The notes under the pieces were generated by a model. The model worked only from the letters and a program-made list of their open reading frames with translations. It searched no databases and was not told the DNA's origin. A DNA stretch of 64,000 nt from Caprimulgus europaeus (taxonomy: Eukaryota; Chordata; Aves; Caprimulgiformes; Caprimulgidae). This document shows positions 25,765-38,724 of the stretch, one piece after another (within the stretch, counting starts at the first letter, position 1; each line of letters begins with the position of its first letter). The stretch is from NCBI GenBank assembly GCA_907165065.1, contig OU015528.1, positions 70,351,474 through 70,415,473 on the forward strand, in the 5' to 3' direction. A program made the position numbers and the translations under genes.

Positions 25765-28345
25765 TGGAACATATGATCCTATGTAGAAAGACTAAATTGT
25801 GAAAATGTCTTGCTACTTTCAAGATCCAAGACTGTGGAGGGTTTCTGGGAAAAGAACACCAAATAACAAAGGAAAACAGATGATAAATAATTCTGAATAG
25901 AGAATAGATTGTGGGCAATACTGTCTCTTTGCTCTCTTTTTTTAGTATATCAGAGATATCACAGTGGCCAAAGGTAAAAATGTCATGAGTTGTGTGAGAA
26001 CTGTAAGAATAGGAGAAAGAGATGTAACTTTCAAAAGATCCTGAGAGACACAGCCAAAGACAGAAAAGGATATTTCTCTGATATGTGTATACTTTGGAAA
26101 ATGATCATCACATTCTCCAGGGGCATCTATAATTATCCAACACTATGCAAAAAAGAACTGAAAGATCTTCTTATTTTGTCACCATTTGATAGCCCAAGAT
26201 GCCATTTAGAACATCTTGTTTGCACAAGTCTTTATCTATGAAAACAAAACAATGTTTGTAGATTGTATCATGTTCTTTTAAAAGTGCATATTTGTGTAGA
26301 GGCAACAAAAATAAACATGAATATTTATAAATAATAGTTTATTGTTCATTTGTATGTTGTGTGTTCTTTATCAATAATTCATCAGAATCATGAATGCTTA
26401 AAACTACATTCTATCACTGCTATTACAATGTCGAAACTTATTTGATGACATTAGTTGCAACTGTCTGCAGATGCCTACAGTGTATAAGTCTACCTCTGAA
26501 CTAGTCCCCTTTTGTTCCTTTTATAGACAATGAAGAATAATAGGCATTTCCAGAGTTAAGTTTCCTCTCTCGCTTGCAGCATATAGTATAGAGGCTTCAT
26601 CTTTTGCTGTTAAAAATCTTCATCAATAATGCTAAAATTTATATTTTCTCCATCTGCGGTGCTCTCACTGTTATTCTCAAAAAGATTCTGAGCATGGTTC
26701 TCATCAGAAGCATATATTTTTCATCAGAATCCTACAGCTTTTTTTTTCACTGCTCCAAACTCAGCAATTCTCCAGGGAGAATTTGAATGGTGTCTCTCTC
26801 CCATGTAAGTATCTGATGAAAGATTTCTTTACCACAGAAGCTAAGGATGAACTGTTTTTCTCAAAGTCATTGGACAAATGACAATGTCATCCGTGTCCAG
26901 AGAGAATCCAAGAGCCAAAGTTCAACTCCTCATTTTAAGAAAACACTGTGTAAAGATCTTGAATTTAGAAGTCTTTCCAGACTTCAGCACATGAACATGT
27001 TTGACTTATTACTGGAGATTTCTTACAAGGGTTAGTGGCAGTCACGCTGAAGACACCCTGATAAACTCCAAGACCTGCTGGACAAAAGGTCTGTGTGGAT
27101 CTCATGAGTGGCTCCAAAAAAGTTTGGAAAACTGACAGAAAGTTAGAAAATGGTCAAAGCTAGTGCTAATTTCCAACACACTGGAATAGGAGTGATGAGA
27201 TTAAATAATTTTATTGATAGAAACACATATTTTATTAAAATAGTCTAGTTGTTGATCTATGAAGACAAAATGAGGAAATGATGATCATGATCAGGAGCAA
27301 TAGGAGATAGTGAGCGTCCCTGTGATGATAGCCACATGCACCTTTGTGTTGACAGCTTTTTTTGTGTGTGGGGTGGTTGGTTTCTTTTCCCTATTCTGCA
27401 TGCAAGATAACACATTTAATTTCATTTTCCTAGATTAGGTCTCACTTTTGAAAGGACACTCTTATGTCAGACTATACCTAACTAATAACTAAGAATGAAA
27501 TTAATCTCTGGAATAATTTCTACTTGCTTCGTTGGTCTGTAGTCAGGATATTAAAACATCTGTTCAGAAATCACGTCTTTCAAAATGGCAGAAAACCAAC
27601 CTGAAACAACAGAAATAATACAGAATTGTTTTCTCTAGCAGAAAAAGAAATAAAAATGAACTTTACAGGCAAACAAAATTTGCTACTGTGTGTCTGACTA
27701 CATAGACTTATAGTCCACTGTAGAAAACCATCTGTTTTACTATAGGCCAAGTTTTGAATTGTTTTGAGTCTGTGTGGGTATACATGGAAATTATACAGGA
27801 AAAAAATAGAGACACAATTCTAGGGGCAGGAAAATGTTGAAAGCCTCAGTTGTCCCTATACACTAAGGGAAAGAAGAAAATGGATATGCAGATGTCTTCT
27901 GAATATGATGCCTGTCTTGGAGTTGCAAATTTGTCATAACAGACATACCTGAAAGGAATTGTAGCTGATAATATCCAGGTCAACATAGTCAAGGAGAGTT
28001 CTTCCCAGAGATACCATTACACTGCTGAAATACTAGAGGATTTTAATATGAGACAGTGCTTGGTTCCATCTTCTCCTTAGAGAAGCCTCATAAGAGCCAA
28101 GTGCAGAAGCTCATAAAATCTAGAAATAGCCTCTTTCTCCTTGTTACACATTTTCTGATTGAAAATATCAGAGGCCTTCTAGTCAAAAATGTTGTATACA
28201 TTCATTTTATCACTTTGTGAATAAACACCAGTTGAATGTAATGGGCAAGAGAGCTCCACTATTACTCTAATTTTTACAAGTATACGGCAAAATTGTTTTG
28301 ATGTGTTTGTCTAATATATGCAATCTGAAAGTATGACCATAAAAA
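25765..28345. other. Intergenic stretch
   Basis: AT-rich, no recognised gene or repeat. The open frame at 25990-26241 (83 codons) shows no family motif. Confidence 0.65.
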
Positions 28346-28347
28346 TT

Positions 28348-29185
28348 CACAGAATCACAGAATCACAGAATGTCAGGGATTGGAAGTGACCTCGAAAGAT
28401 CATCTAGTCCAATCCCCCTGCTGGAGCAGGAACACCTAGAAGAGTTCACACAGGAAGGCATCCAGGCGGGTCTTGAATGTCTCCAGAGAAGGAGACTCCA
28501 CAACCCCCCTGGGCAGCCTGTTCCAGTGCTCTGTTACTCTCACCGTAAAGAAGTTTCTTCTCAAATTTAAGCGGAACCTCCTGTGTTCCAGTTTGCACCC
28601 ATTGCCCCTTGTCCTATCATTGGACACCACTGAGAAGAGCCTGGCTCCATCCACCTGACACTCACCCTTCATATATTTATAAACATTAATAAGGTCAACC
28701 CTCAGTCTCCTCCAAGCTAAAGAGCCCCAGCTCCCTCAGCCTTTCCTCATAAGGGAGATGCTCCACTCCCTTAATCAATTTGTGGCTCTTCGCTGGACTC
28801 TCTCAAGCAGTTCCCTGTCCTTCTTGAATTGTGGGGCCCAGAACTGGACACAATATTCCAGATGTGGCCTCACCAGGGCAGAGTAGAGGAGAAGAAGAAC
28901 CTCTCTAGACCTACCAACCACACCCCCTCTAATGCACCCCAGGATGCCATTGGCCTTCCTGGCCACAAGGGCACAGTGCTGGCTCATGGTCATCCTGCTG
29001 CCCACCAGGACTCCCAGATCCCTTTCCCCTACGCTGCACTCTAATAGATCATCTCCCAACCTGTACTGGAACCTGGGGTTGTTCCTGCCCTGGTGCAACA
29101 CCCTACACTTGCCCTTATTATATTTCATCAAGTTTTTCCCTGCCCAGCTCTCCAGCCTGCCCAGGTCTCTCTGGATGGCAGCACA
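28348..29185 (-). mobile_element. CR1 LINE, about 840 bp, relatively young
   Basis: The largest well-preserved CR1 here. The tail is CAGAATCACAGAATCACAGA. On the minus strand a 118-codon frame (29131-28775) carries the post-RT region: [16 protein letters not shown], then [20 protein letters not shown] and [12 protein letters not shown] second frame (28672-28436) carries [30 protein letters not shown] and [13 protein letters not shown]. One or two breaks lie between them. It is 5'-truncated at about 29185. The reverse-transcriptase catalytic core and endonuclease are absent, so it is not autonomous. Confidence 0.95.
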
Positions 29186-31642
29186 TTATTTTATCTGTAA
29201 TAGTTTTGATAGCTTAGGTGCATTTTACTATTATTAATTAAGAATATACAAGGGGGTTATGGTGTTGAAGTTGTATTAAGCATTAGGAAAAAATGAGCTT
29301 GTGGAAATAATGCTCATAGTGGAAAAAAAAAAAAAAGTTTGGAAAATAGACTAACAATGAAATTAAGTGTGAAAGTTGTCACGATAGCCTAAAAATACTG
29401 AGCATGCATTTTGAGAAGAATGGAGATCAGATATTCACGTCAGGATCAAAAAAGGTAGTCACAATTTATAACAAAGAAAGTTTCTATTAGATCTTATGAG
29501 AACCTCCTACCTGTACTGGCCGGTAAACACTGGGACAAGTTATATATGCAGGTTATAGAAATCTCTTTGTTTTATAGGCTCAAATGGGACTGATTTCTAC
29601 CAGGAACTGTTATGGCACACTAAATCCAGCCATATTTAACTTAAAGAGACAGAATGGAACTGTTTTTGATGTCCCAGGTACTCCTATATTTAATTACTTA
29701 TGATGTCTTTATAAGAATTAAGGCAAATCTGAAGATTTCTGTCTCAACGGTATTTCTCTCATCACTTGCATGATTCCTAGTGTGTTTTTACACTTGCTCA
29801 GTGACCTCTTCTTCCTCAAACAGTCTTTTTGGCTACTTGCAAAGATCCTCACAATAGTTTCTGTTTCCTTCCTGAATGTTACTCTGAAATATTGTACCAC
29901 ATGCCTTAATGATGTATGCCAGATTAAAACATAGCTGTTTACTTAATTTAAAGAAAATTACAAGGGTCAGAAACTTTTTTTAGCCTGAGGATTTTTCCTA
30001 CAGCCTTCAATCATGTGGTCCTGCATGGCTTTTAACAGGACACCAGGGCTCAAAGGGGAGCCCAGAGTGAACAGAAAAGTATCAAAGAAATAGAAGGCTG
30101 TGTATGCAATTCAATCAGTATAACTGAGGAGTGCCTACTTACATCAGTAAGCAGGTGCTGGTCTGATCCATATTCAAAATGCTGACTCTGACCATCTGAA
30201 TTAGCCACCCTAGTGTGTAGGACAGCTTGCCTGGACCTGTGAGACCAGTCAGGGCACTCAAGTTGGGTACTAGAGTTTGTAGTACCATCAATGGTAGGGG
30301 GGCATCACCTCCAGGAGAGGCTGAACTCTTCAAAAAGGTTCTGAGTGTAAAATTTAGCTTAGATTTTTCCACTAAGAACAGAAGAGAGTAAGGAGATTAC
30401 AGATTAAGATGCCTCTGTAAACTAGCAATTGGGTACTCATTAGTGAATAGGCACTCAAGAATAGATTTTTTCTTCTGTTTGTAAAAACAACAGAAGAGTT
30501 TTTTCCCTTCTTCTTTTAAAGTAAAACTCACCTTTTCAGGTCTGAATTGGAATGACAGTTAGGTGGGAACCTCCATGGCTGTTCTGATCAAGATAAATTG
30601 AAGGACCTTATGGCATAAAATATAAAAGTTATCCTAACCTGACTGCACTCAAGATCACATAATGCTGGAGAGTGAATACTAGGATTTTCTTTATTCCTTC
30701 TTAATTGCTTTTTAAGTTTATAACTGGCACCAAAGTACGTGACCTGAATCTTATCCTGTGTGTTTTTCACAATAGGAGAAAATAAATTTGGGTGAGCCTT
30801 ACTAGCTTATTACCTATGAATGGAACTTTACTTCAGGAATTCCTAGGATGTTTTACTTTTTAAGGATTTCTCTAAGACTTCAAAACAGCTATTAAGGTAA
30901 GGAAATTGTTTAGTTACTTTCTGTGTGTTTCCTTCTTTTGTTGAGCCTTTAATACAAAACTAGAACATTGCTTAGGTGGTGATATGAAACACAGGTGGTG
31001 GGCTGAAACCTCCTTGTATTTATGGCAATGTACTCATTTTACAGTTCCTAATCTTCCTTCCCTCCCATATTCAATTGTTTCATTAGTTGATGACAATTTC
31101 TAAGAGCCTGGAGACAGAGTTTGGTCAGAATGGAATTGTTCAAACAAGATTTTAGGGAAGTCCTATGTGTTATACAGACAGTCAGAAAAGAATCACAGTG
31201 CAGCACTACCTTTCTCAGTTAGGGACTGGTTTATAGTGCGTTTTTGCTCAGCTCTTAACAGAAAAAAAACCTGATACTTGGTGCATTTAAGTGCTATGGT
31301 AGCACTAGGCATAAAAGCATCTTTAGTGATATATGACAGGGTCCCTAATAACCTACGGAAAGTTGAAGCTGGTTCCTTATGTTGATGGCAACTAACTGAT
31401 TAGCAAGAAATTTATAAGTATAAATACATGCTTTACTTCCAAAAAAACTTTCAGAAATTCAGTTGACAGTGCTTATGAAGCATATTGCTTCATCTTTTCT
31501 ATCCAGCCTCACATGCTGGTCTCAGGAGTCAGGACCTTTTGCTGTCTTTTTTCTTCACAAGTGTATACATACAGTAGAAATGCACATAACATTTTGCTCT
31601 ATTTTTTAATGTGTTACTTCCTTTCCTATATCTTTTCCTCAG

Positions 31643-31811
31643 CTTTTGTCCCTTAATTTCATCGTACTACACCCAGGAAGTGGATGCATCCAGAGCTACA
31701 CCAGGACTGGGCAGTGGGCTTCTGAAGCCCTGTATTGATGCTGTATCTGAAATGAGGGACCTGGTCCTTATGAGCATTCTGATAACACCGAGTGCTGCAA
31801 CTGCCTTGCAG
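31643..31811 (+). other. Unrecognised candidate exon
   Basis: The segment follows a strong acceptor (TATATCTTTTCCTCAG) and ends CTTGCAG|GTAGGT, a good donor. The 169 bp are open in one frame, which also extends upstream to an ATG at 31611. The upstream part would encode a hydrophobic start (MLLPFLYLFLSFCPLISSYY), signal-peptide-like. The downstream part (ATPGLGSGLLKPCIDAVSEM and beyond) matches nothing I know. Chance is a real possibility. Confidence 0.15.
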
Positions 31812-34464
31812 GTAGGTCTATTTTAGAGCCTCTGATGTGGCCAAGCAGCAGTAGAAAAGGGGAATTAGATGGAGAATGAATCAATCCACCCTCTCTGGGC
31901 TGTGGCTCCCTCAGCAGACCCACTTAAGTGGGTTTCTCCTGTTATGAAGAAGGAGTAGCAGGGAAGATAAAAGAGTTTTAGCCCACAGTACCCCTCCATG
32001 GCTGATGGAGAGTGCTAACCACCTCCTGTTTATCTCAGGTACCCAACCACAGCAGTCCCATCTCACTTCTGCCTGACCATTAGTGGTGCCCATTCAAATG
32101 ATTCTAACATTGAAATAACCAGTAAAAAAAAAATGTGATAAAGAGAGAATTCTGAATCTTCTTCAAGCTCAATCTGATCCTGTGGGTTTGATGTTTGTCT
32201 GTGTCCAGCTAAACCAAATTGTAAAAATATAAGTCAAGTTACATGATGTGCTGTCCATCCAGAAACCCTACCTTCAATGCCAACCTTTTCCCTTTGATTC
32301 TCCTCCAGATTATGCTGTTGAAGGTTTTAGGGGAGTCAGGTTAAACTCATAAGAGGTACTGATAAAGAGAATGATGTGGAACATGCCAACTTCTTTTGTA
32401 TATCACTTATCTTCACAGGGCTTCAGAATAACAATCAAGCTCAATATTTTGATGTGTTTTGTTAGGCTGGCAAATCAGGAGGAGGCTGCTCTGCAGCTTG
32501 TATTCATTCCACTAGAGAGCTCCAATGCAGCAGTAGAATTTGGGATGTTGTTGTCATATTGGTTATGGGCTCTCCACATCCTCCTTAGTAGCTTGTTCAG
32601 GTGAACTCAGTAAGGGGCCCTCCCAGACAGGGACAATGATGAGGACAAAGATTATATATGATAAATTCTTGGGAGGATACACTGTACCGGTCCTCCTAAG
32701 ACTTTCCAGAGTTTGTGATTGAATAATATGGAGTATGTAAGCCCATACCTCAAGCCACAACCCATCACCATACCCCTCAGCCTAAAACTGATGAAGGTTG
32801 TCTCTCTCTCTCTGGAGGCTACAAACCCTTTTTCTTCCCCCATTTTTCCTCTGAGGTTTTTGCTTAGACATGAGATTAGAAGCAAAAAAACCACCGTTTT
32901 TGAAAGCTGAAATCAGAATTTTTTACAGGACTTTATAGCATAGGTGACTGAAACTAAAAGTTTAAAGGAAAAAAATAAAATATATCATTGCTCTGAAACA
33001 AAAATACTGATAAACTAAAACCACACGTTTCATAGTCAGAAAGAAAGAGATGGGGAAGCAATTGTCTCATGCACAATCCGAAGGATATTTTGAAATCCTC
33101 AAGCCTTGTTGTTTTAATTATTTGGAATAGTACTAAAAAAAAGTTAGACACACACCTGTATTAATTATAATATTATTATTTATATATTTATAAATACATT
33201 TATAAATAAAGTGTTCTGTCAGGGTGAGTTTTAGGAGCAGTGTTCTAAGGAAGAGAAGAGCTACGTCCTCTAATGGAAAGATGAAATTAAATTAAATGTC
33301 TGATGCTACCCTTAGGTAAGGATAATGTAATCCTCTAGGGAAGATTTCAGAGAAAAGCAGGTTACACTGTTTCCCACCTCATGCTGTGCTGCATCTTCCC
33401 TTTTGCATGTCATATAAAGCATTTCATAGGAAGAGCTCTGACATTAAACCTCTAATCACAGGATTAATCTTTGTTTTTTCTGGAGGCACAAATATTTTTC
33501 CTTAGGGTTGTCTCACAATGACTTCCTAGACCCTAGACCTACCTGACACAGCAATTCCCCACCTTAAATATATGCAACAGAGACAGGTTAAACCTTGGAG
33601 CTAACAGTGAATTTTGCTACTCCAAGAAATAGAGCTGAGGGGTGGGTGGATGTTGGCTGTGACTGAGCAACTCCCACTACAAGGAGGGAAGAGGAAGCTG
33701 GTGGGAAAATGTGTGGAGCTAGGCTTGCTGCTTCTGCTACCTCCCAGGAGACAGGGAAATAAAGGATGGTGCCTGGAGCCTGGGAGGAGCTTGTCTTCCT
33801 CCTCTCCTCAGCACTACGTACCAGCCTACTCACTACAGAAAGACAAACCATCTTTGCAAGGCTCCAGTGTCATAAACAGGGGTAGGAGATAAGGACAGCT
33901 GGATTTTTTGTCTTTATCTGCTTTCCTAAGCAACTATCTACATTGCCCATAACTAAATCAATCATCTATAGGAGCGAGTTAATACTACTGTGCTCCTTAA
34001 CTGTTATTGCTAAGTCGTTCTGTTAGATAGAAGAGTAAGGCAATCTAGTTTCTCAGAATAACACTGACAGAAAAGTTTGTGGGCAGCTCAAGCTATCATT
34101 GATTTATCTTAAGTACAATCTATTTCTGGCAAGGCAAAGCTCGGAGTGAGCTAATTTGACTTTCTTTATGTCAATAACATGTTTATTGGTATTAGTCCAA
34201 TCTGATGAGAGTTTTCTTTTGGGAAACTCATCAGGTATTTCTATAAAAACTGCAAAACATTGTGCTGCTGCATTTGGAACATTTAGTACTGTGGAGTCCC
34301 TGTCTAGAATCTGTTCCTGCTACACCTCTTTTCAGTGACCGTGTCCCAAAATGTTAAGCCATTTCTCTTCCTTTCTTGGCTATGCAAATGCTTTTCTTCT
34401 TCTGGCCTTCAGTTTCAAGTTCTGAGTTTAAGACTTGCAGATATTATAAAAAAGAGGTTTAAGG

Positions 34465-34745
34465 ATGCACAGCCATAAAATGTAAAGTTTATTGGAGTTT
34501 GCTCATCAGCACAGGGACACGCCTCTGACAGGAGCAGTTGGTCAGAATATCCCTATTTCATTCCAACACAGTGACCCTTCCTTTTATACCTGTTTGTCTG
34601 AATTACTTGGGGACTCCTGAAGTGTCCCTGCAGTGTCCTGCAGTGGAAGGTAGTCCTCTTTCCTTTTCCCAGTAGAAGCAGACAAATTTATGTCCTGTGT
34701 TAATGGCTCATTGCTGTCACTGAGATAACACACCACTGCACATTT
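34465..34745 (-). mobile_element. Possible solo LTR
   Basis: On the minus strand GGTATAAAAGGAAGGGTCAC is followed about 90 bp later by CTCCAATAAACTTTACA. These are a TATA box and a polyadenylation signal at LTR-like spacing. A TG start near 34742 (TGTGCAGTGGTG) is possible. No target-site duplication was found. It differs from the LTR family at 49-60 kb. Confidence 0.35.
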
Positions 34746-37700
34746 TTCAAAACCAGAATGCACCTTTCTTCCACTTTTTTAAAACTTAAATGGATTTTAG
34801 TAAGACTGGGTAATGTAGTCTTGGCTATTGTCATGGACATGGCTGGCATCCATCCATTTTTTCAGGAATGCTTAAAAATCTTTTTTAGTAATACATTTCC
34901 TCCTATTGAATACACTTTCTATACTGTGCCTTGTTTCTTGGAGGTAGAAAACAGGGTCAAGGACTTCCACTTCTCAGAGATGATTTTCTGTTGCCTTGGT
35001 TATGATCCTCTCAGTCAGTGAAGGCTGCTTCTAAAATCTTCTTGCCTGTTATGCACAGCTGTTGGAGATCACTTTGTAAGATGGAACAGTTTGGGGAATT
35101 TCCTTTAATGGACTAAAAAACACCTCTGACTGCTCCTTCTCATTAGGATTTTCTGATTGACGTAGTGAATAATTTTAAATATTTCCTCTGTGCTTTGTGA
35201 GATGCTTTGTGAAAGTAGTAATTTCAAATGCTACTTGTCTGAATTCTTCATTCTGCTGTTTCACCTGAGTAGTGGCTACATTTTCTATTAGCAGTGTAAT
35301 TTCATGATGAGATCTTTAACTTTTTTTGAAAAAGACTAAATGGCTTTTACGTAGAAAAACAAAGTTGCTCTGGTGCTTTTACTTTGAGTAAGTACTGTAT
35401 TTCATTATTAGAAACAGCTTAAAAATGACCAAAAATGTTCATGAACTATGCTGAAATGATGTATGTGTATTATTTTTAATAAGCTTTAATGTTGTAGTTG
35501 TATAGAAACTGAATATAAACCAGTACAGGCTTATATTTAGCATCAGCTCACCTCTGATTTATTTACATAGATTTGTACCATGAAAACTAGTGAAGTCATT
35601 TAAAGTTTCTGGAGAACTTAGACTCTTTGTGGAAGAATTTTATTTCTTAAGAATCTGCTTTTAGGAGTTTTTTTGAATAAGCAATGTAGATTTGTGCTTG
35701 TCTTCAAAAAAGTTTTCAAAATTTGATGTTAATGTAATTATTGACAGGCAGAACCAGGCTTGTTATAATGTCTTTTTCTGAATAAATTGTTTAGGAACAT
35801 TTTAATCTTGTTGTTTCAAGTAACAATTTTTGAATGCTTTCTGAACTGGAGTTTTGAAACATTCCTTACAGCAGTAACAAATACTCAGGGGAATAAGGTT
35901 GTGCTTTTCACCCATTAAGTTGCCAAATTGAATTGAATGAATTTTCATTACTGTGTCTGCAAATTTATTTTCTGTTGCATTGTATCAGCATTTTAGCTGC
36001 TGTGATTTGGTGAAAAAGAAAACAAAAGCTGAAAAATACCTCAAAACATCCAATCCCAAAAGCTATTTCCAGTGCTTAAGGGCATGCTTCCAAGTTATGC
36101 TTTCCAGATTTGCTTTGCTGTTATCAGTATGGGATGTTGATCCACTGCTTACTGGAGCTCCTTCTCTTTGTGAATGTGGTAAGGTGCATGTGGTTGAACC
36201 TCCTTACATTCCTCAGGAGCCTTCTGACTTGCAGTCATTTGGCCTTTCACTGTTCAGAGAAATGGCTTTCTGTCCAACACAACCAGGGATTTTCCAGATC
36301 CCACTGATTTTTTGGTATTTGTATATTTCCTCTTGAAGACCGTAAACAAATGGATCAAACAGACCTTGACAGATTTGTTCTTCTCTTTAAAAGGGGACTC
36401 TATTATTTCAGGAGAATCTGGAACTTTTTTTGTGGGAAGACCAAGCTTGGGGAAGGGAATATGTTATTGTTCGGTGGTTTTTGTTGCTTTCTGAATACTG
36501 AGACAGTAGCTACTGTGATTCTTATGATTTAGCATTTCATAGTAGTATTTGACAGCACTCCTACACAAAAAAGAACAATTGCAATGTAAAATATACAAAA
36601 CAGTGATCAGCATGAAACTTTTGTTTGAAAACAGATATTCCTGTGACCTCTGTCTGTAATGCAAACAAAAAATCCAAGTCAGGAAAGCAAAGTCTGAAAA
36701 GATACAGAAAGAAAACTTAGCAGTGCTCCACTAAAGTTGAAAAATGGGATCCTGGTCCTGACTTTTGAAATACTCTTATACTGGTATCATTCTACTCACT
36801 CTAGGGATTTTAGTCCAAATCTGCCCTGCATCAGTGTAGAACATCCTTCTGTGTAATTAACTCTTAAGGAACAAGAACTTCAATGGGGTTGCTGTAGTTC
36901 TGCAATACCAAAGCTGCAAGAGCAGCAGAGGGTGTTTAGTTAGCCTTAGCATACTGGTGTATATGCAATGAGCACATTCACACAGTACTTGGTTGTGTCT
37001 ATTTTCTCCCTCATGCTTTGTAACTGTGAGAATGAATTTGAGAAATTTATTACACTATAGGTGGGTATAAGTTCTGATAGTAATTACTACAGCATGGTAG
37101 GCAGATCTTTCTTTGTAGTAAATTCTTCCTACCACATGGTCTCACAGATAGTATTTCAGAGGAGCAGTTATTCTGGTATCCCTGCATTTCTCACAGCTAT
37201 GGCTCAGCAAAACTCAGGCGTGTTACTAGAGCACAGGTCCTTCTTCCTGACTGCTCAGTGATTAGATTCCACTTCCTGCTTACTTAACTCAAAAATGTGA
37301 TTATCCTTCAAGATACAGGAAGGCTCAAATTTAGCCACAGTTGGAAACAACACTTTTTTTTTTTTTTTTTTTTTCCCAGTAAAACAACAGGGACAAACTG
37401 TTTATACAAATACTGCCATGATGTTCCCGGCAGCACTACAGAAAATGCAGCTGGCTGGCTGGCAGTTCTGTACTGCTCCCAGAGGCACAGCTGGAGACTT
37501 AGTAAAGAAAACTTGTTTCTACCAAGCACTACAGAGAAAGCAAGCTGCTCTAATGGCCACAGCAGCCATGTATCATGTTTCTTTAAAGACAATAAGAACA
37601 GTTCCATTTTATGAGAAGAATTTCAGTCCAGAGTTCCTTAAAAATAATTCTTACTTTAGAATAAAGGTTACTCGTGCAATGACTGGATTATGCATTTCAA

Positions 37701-38614
37701 AACCTCTGACTCAGCAGTAAGTCCATGTTACGTTCTCCATAGTTCCTAATGCAAGCAGTTCTTACTTTCCACCATAGCCAGTGGAAAATTCATGGACTCA
37801 GGGTCTGCGAACAGCCTCTGCTAATTGCAGAAGATCACAGAAGAAGATTTGGAAACTGAAGAACCAAGTTCTTTAGCCTCACACATTTAGTATTAAATCA
37901 TTCACTTAAGAAACTTTGATTTAGAGTGTTTCAGTCCATGTAGCAGCACGTAATCAACTCTGTCCCTTTTATATGCAAAGGGGTCTTTCTGGCCGTGTTC
38001 TGCTACTGCAAACAAAATACCTAAAGACAAACTTTGAGTACTCTAATCTATATATGCCACTTTGCAAAGCAAACAGTGCACTGGATTAATAATTTAAAGG
38101 AAGTGTTCATAGCAGCTGATAATTTTCTGCTGTAACAGAACACTGGGAAATTGCTGATGTTATAAAATGAAGTGCTCTCCAGTTAGCTGGCAAGTAGGTG
38201 AATGGGCTTGCTGGGCAGGGCACCTTCAGGCTGCTCTGCTTGCTGATTGCCTTGCTCTCAGCCTAGCTGTTTCTTGCAGCACTTCACATCCATCTCTTCC
38301 ATAGCAGATTTTTCAGAAATTTACTATATGTACATTTGAATTATATATAAATATATATATATATTAATTCACTTCAATAATGGAAAATATATTAAAAATT
38401 TGTACTTGTAAATACATGGTGTTGACCAAAAGTATTGCACACATACTTTTTACAGTATCCTGTCTAAAACCTCTCAAAATTCCATACTATACATGCAGCT
38501 ATTGACAAATAAACGAGTTACCTTTCCTTTTTATTCCTTATGAACATAAAGCATAATTCACACCTCCTTATGGCAGATACACTCATGTATAAAAGACTGC
38601 CATAAAAGTTTGCT

Positions 38615-38720
38615 CTGAGCAAGCTGATTTAGTTGAAGATGTCCCTGCTCATTGCAGGTGGATTGGATTAGATGACCTTTAAGAGTCTCTTCCAACCCAA
38701 ACCATTCCATGATTCTATGA
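38615..38720 (+). mobile_element. CR1 3' end fragment
   Basis: TCTGAGCAAGCTGATTTAGT (end of ORF2), GATGTCCCTGCTCATTGCAG, GTCTCTTCCAACCCAAACCA and the tail CCATGATTCTATGA. About 105 bp, severely 5'-truncated. Confidence 0.9.
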
Positions 38721-38724
38721 TAAT

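Larger units (their letters stand above)
29190..38610. other. Intergenic stretch
   Basis: Over 9 kb with no recognised gene. It contains a candidate exon (31643-31811) and a possible solo LTR (34465-34745). The 127-codon frame at 35953-36336 and the frame at 34758-35021 show no motif. A poly-T run lies at about 37352-37374 and TA-rich simple sequence at 33160-33210 and 38340-38366. Confidence 0.65.

Noticed and set aside
35953-36336. 127-codon open frame on the plus strand
   Set aside because: No family motif, no repeat match and ordinary AT-rich composition; a frame of this length is expected by chance in 64 kb.
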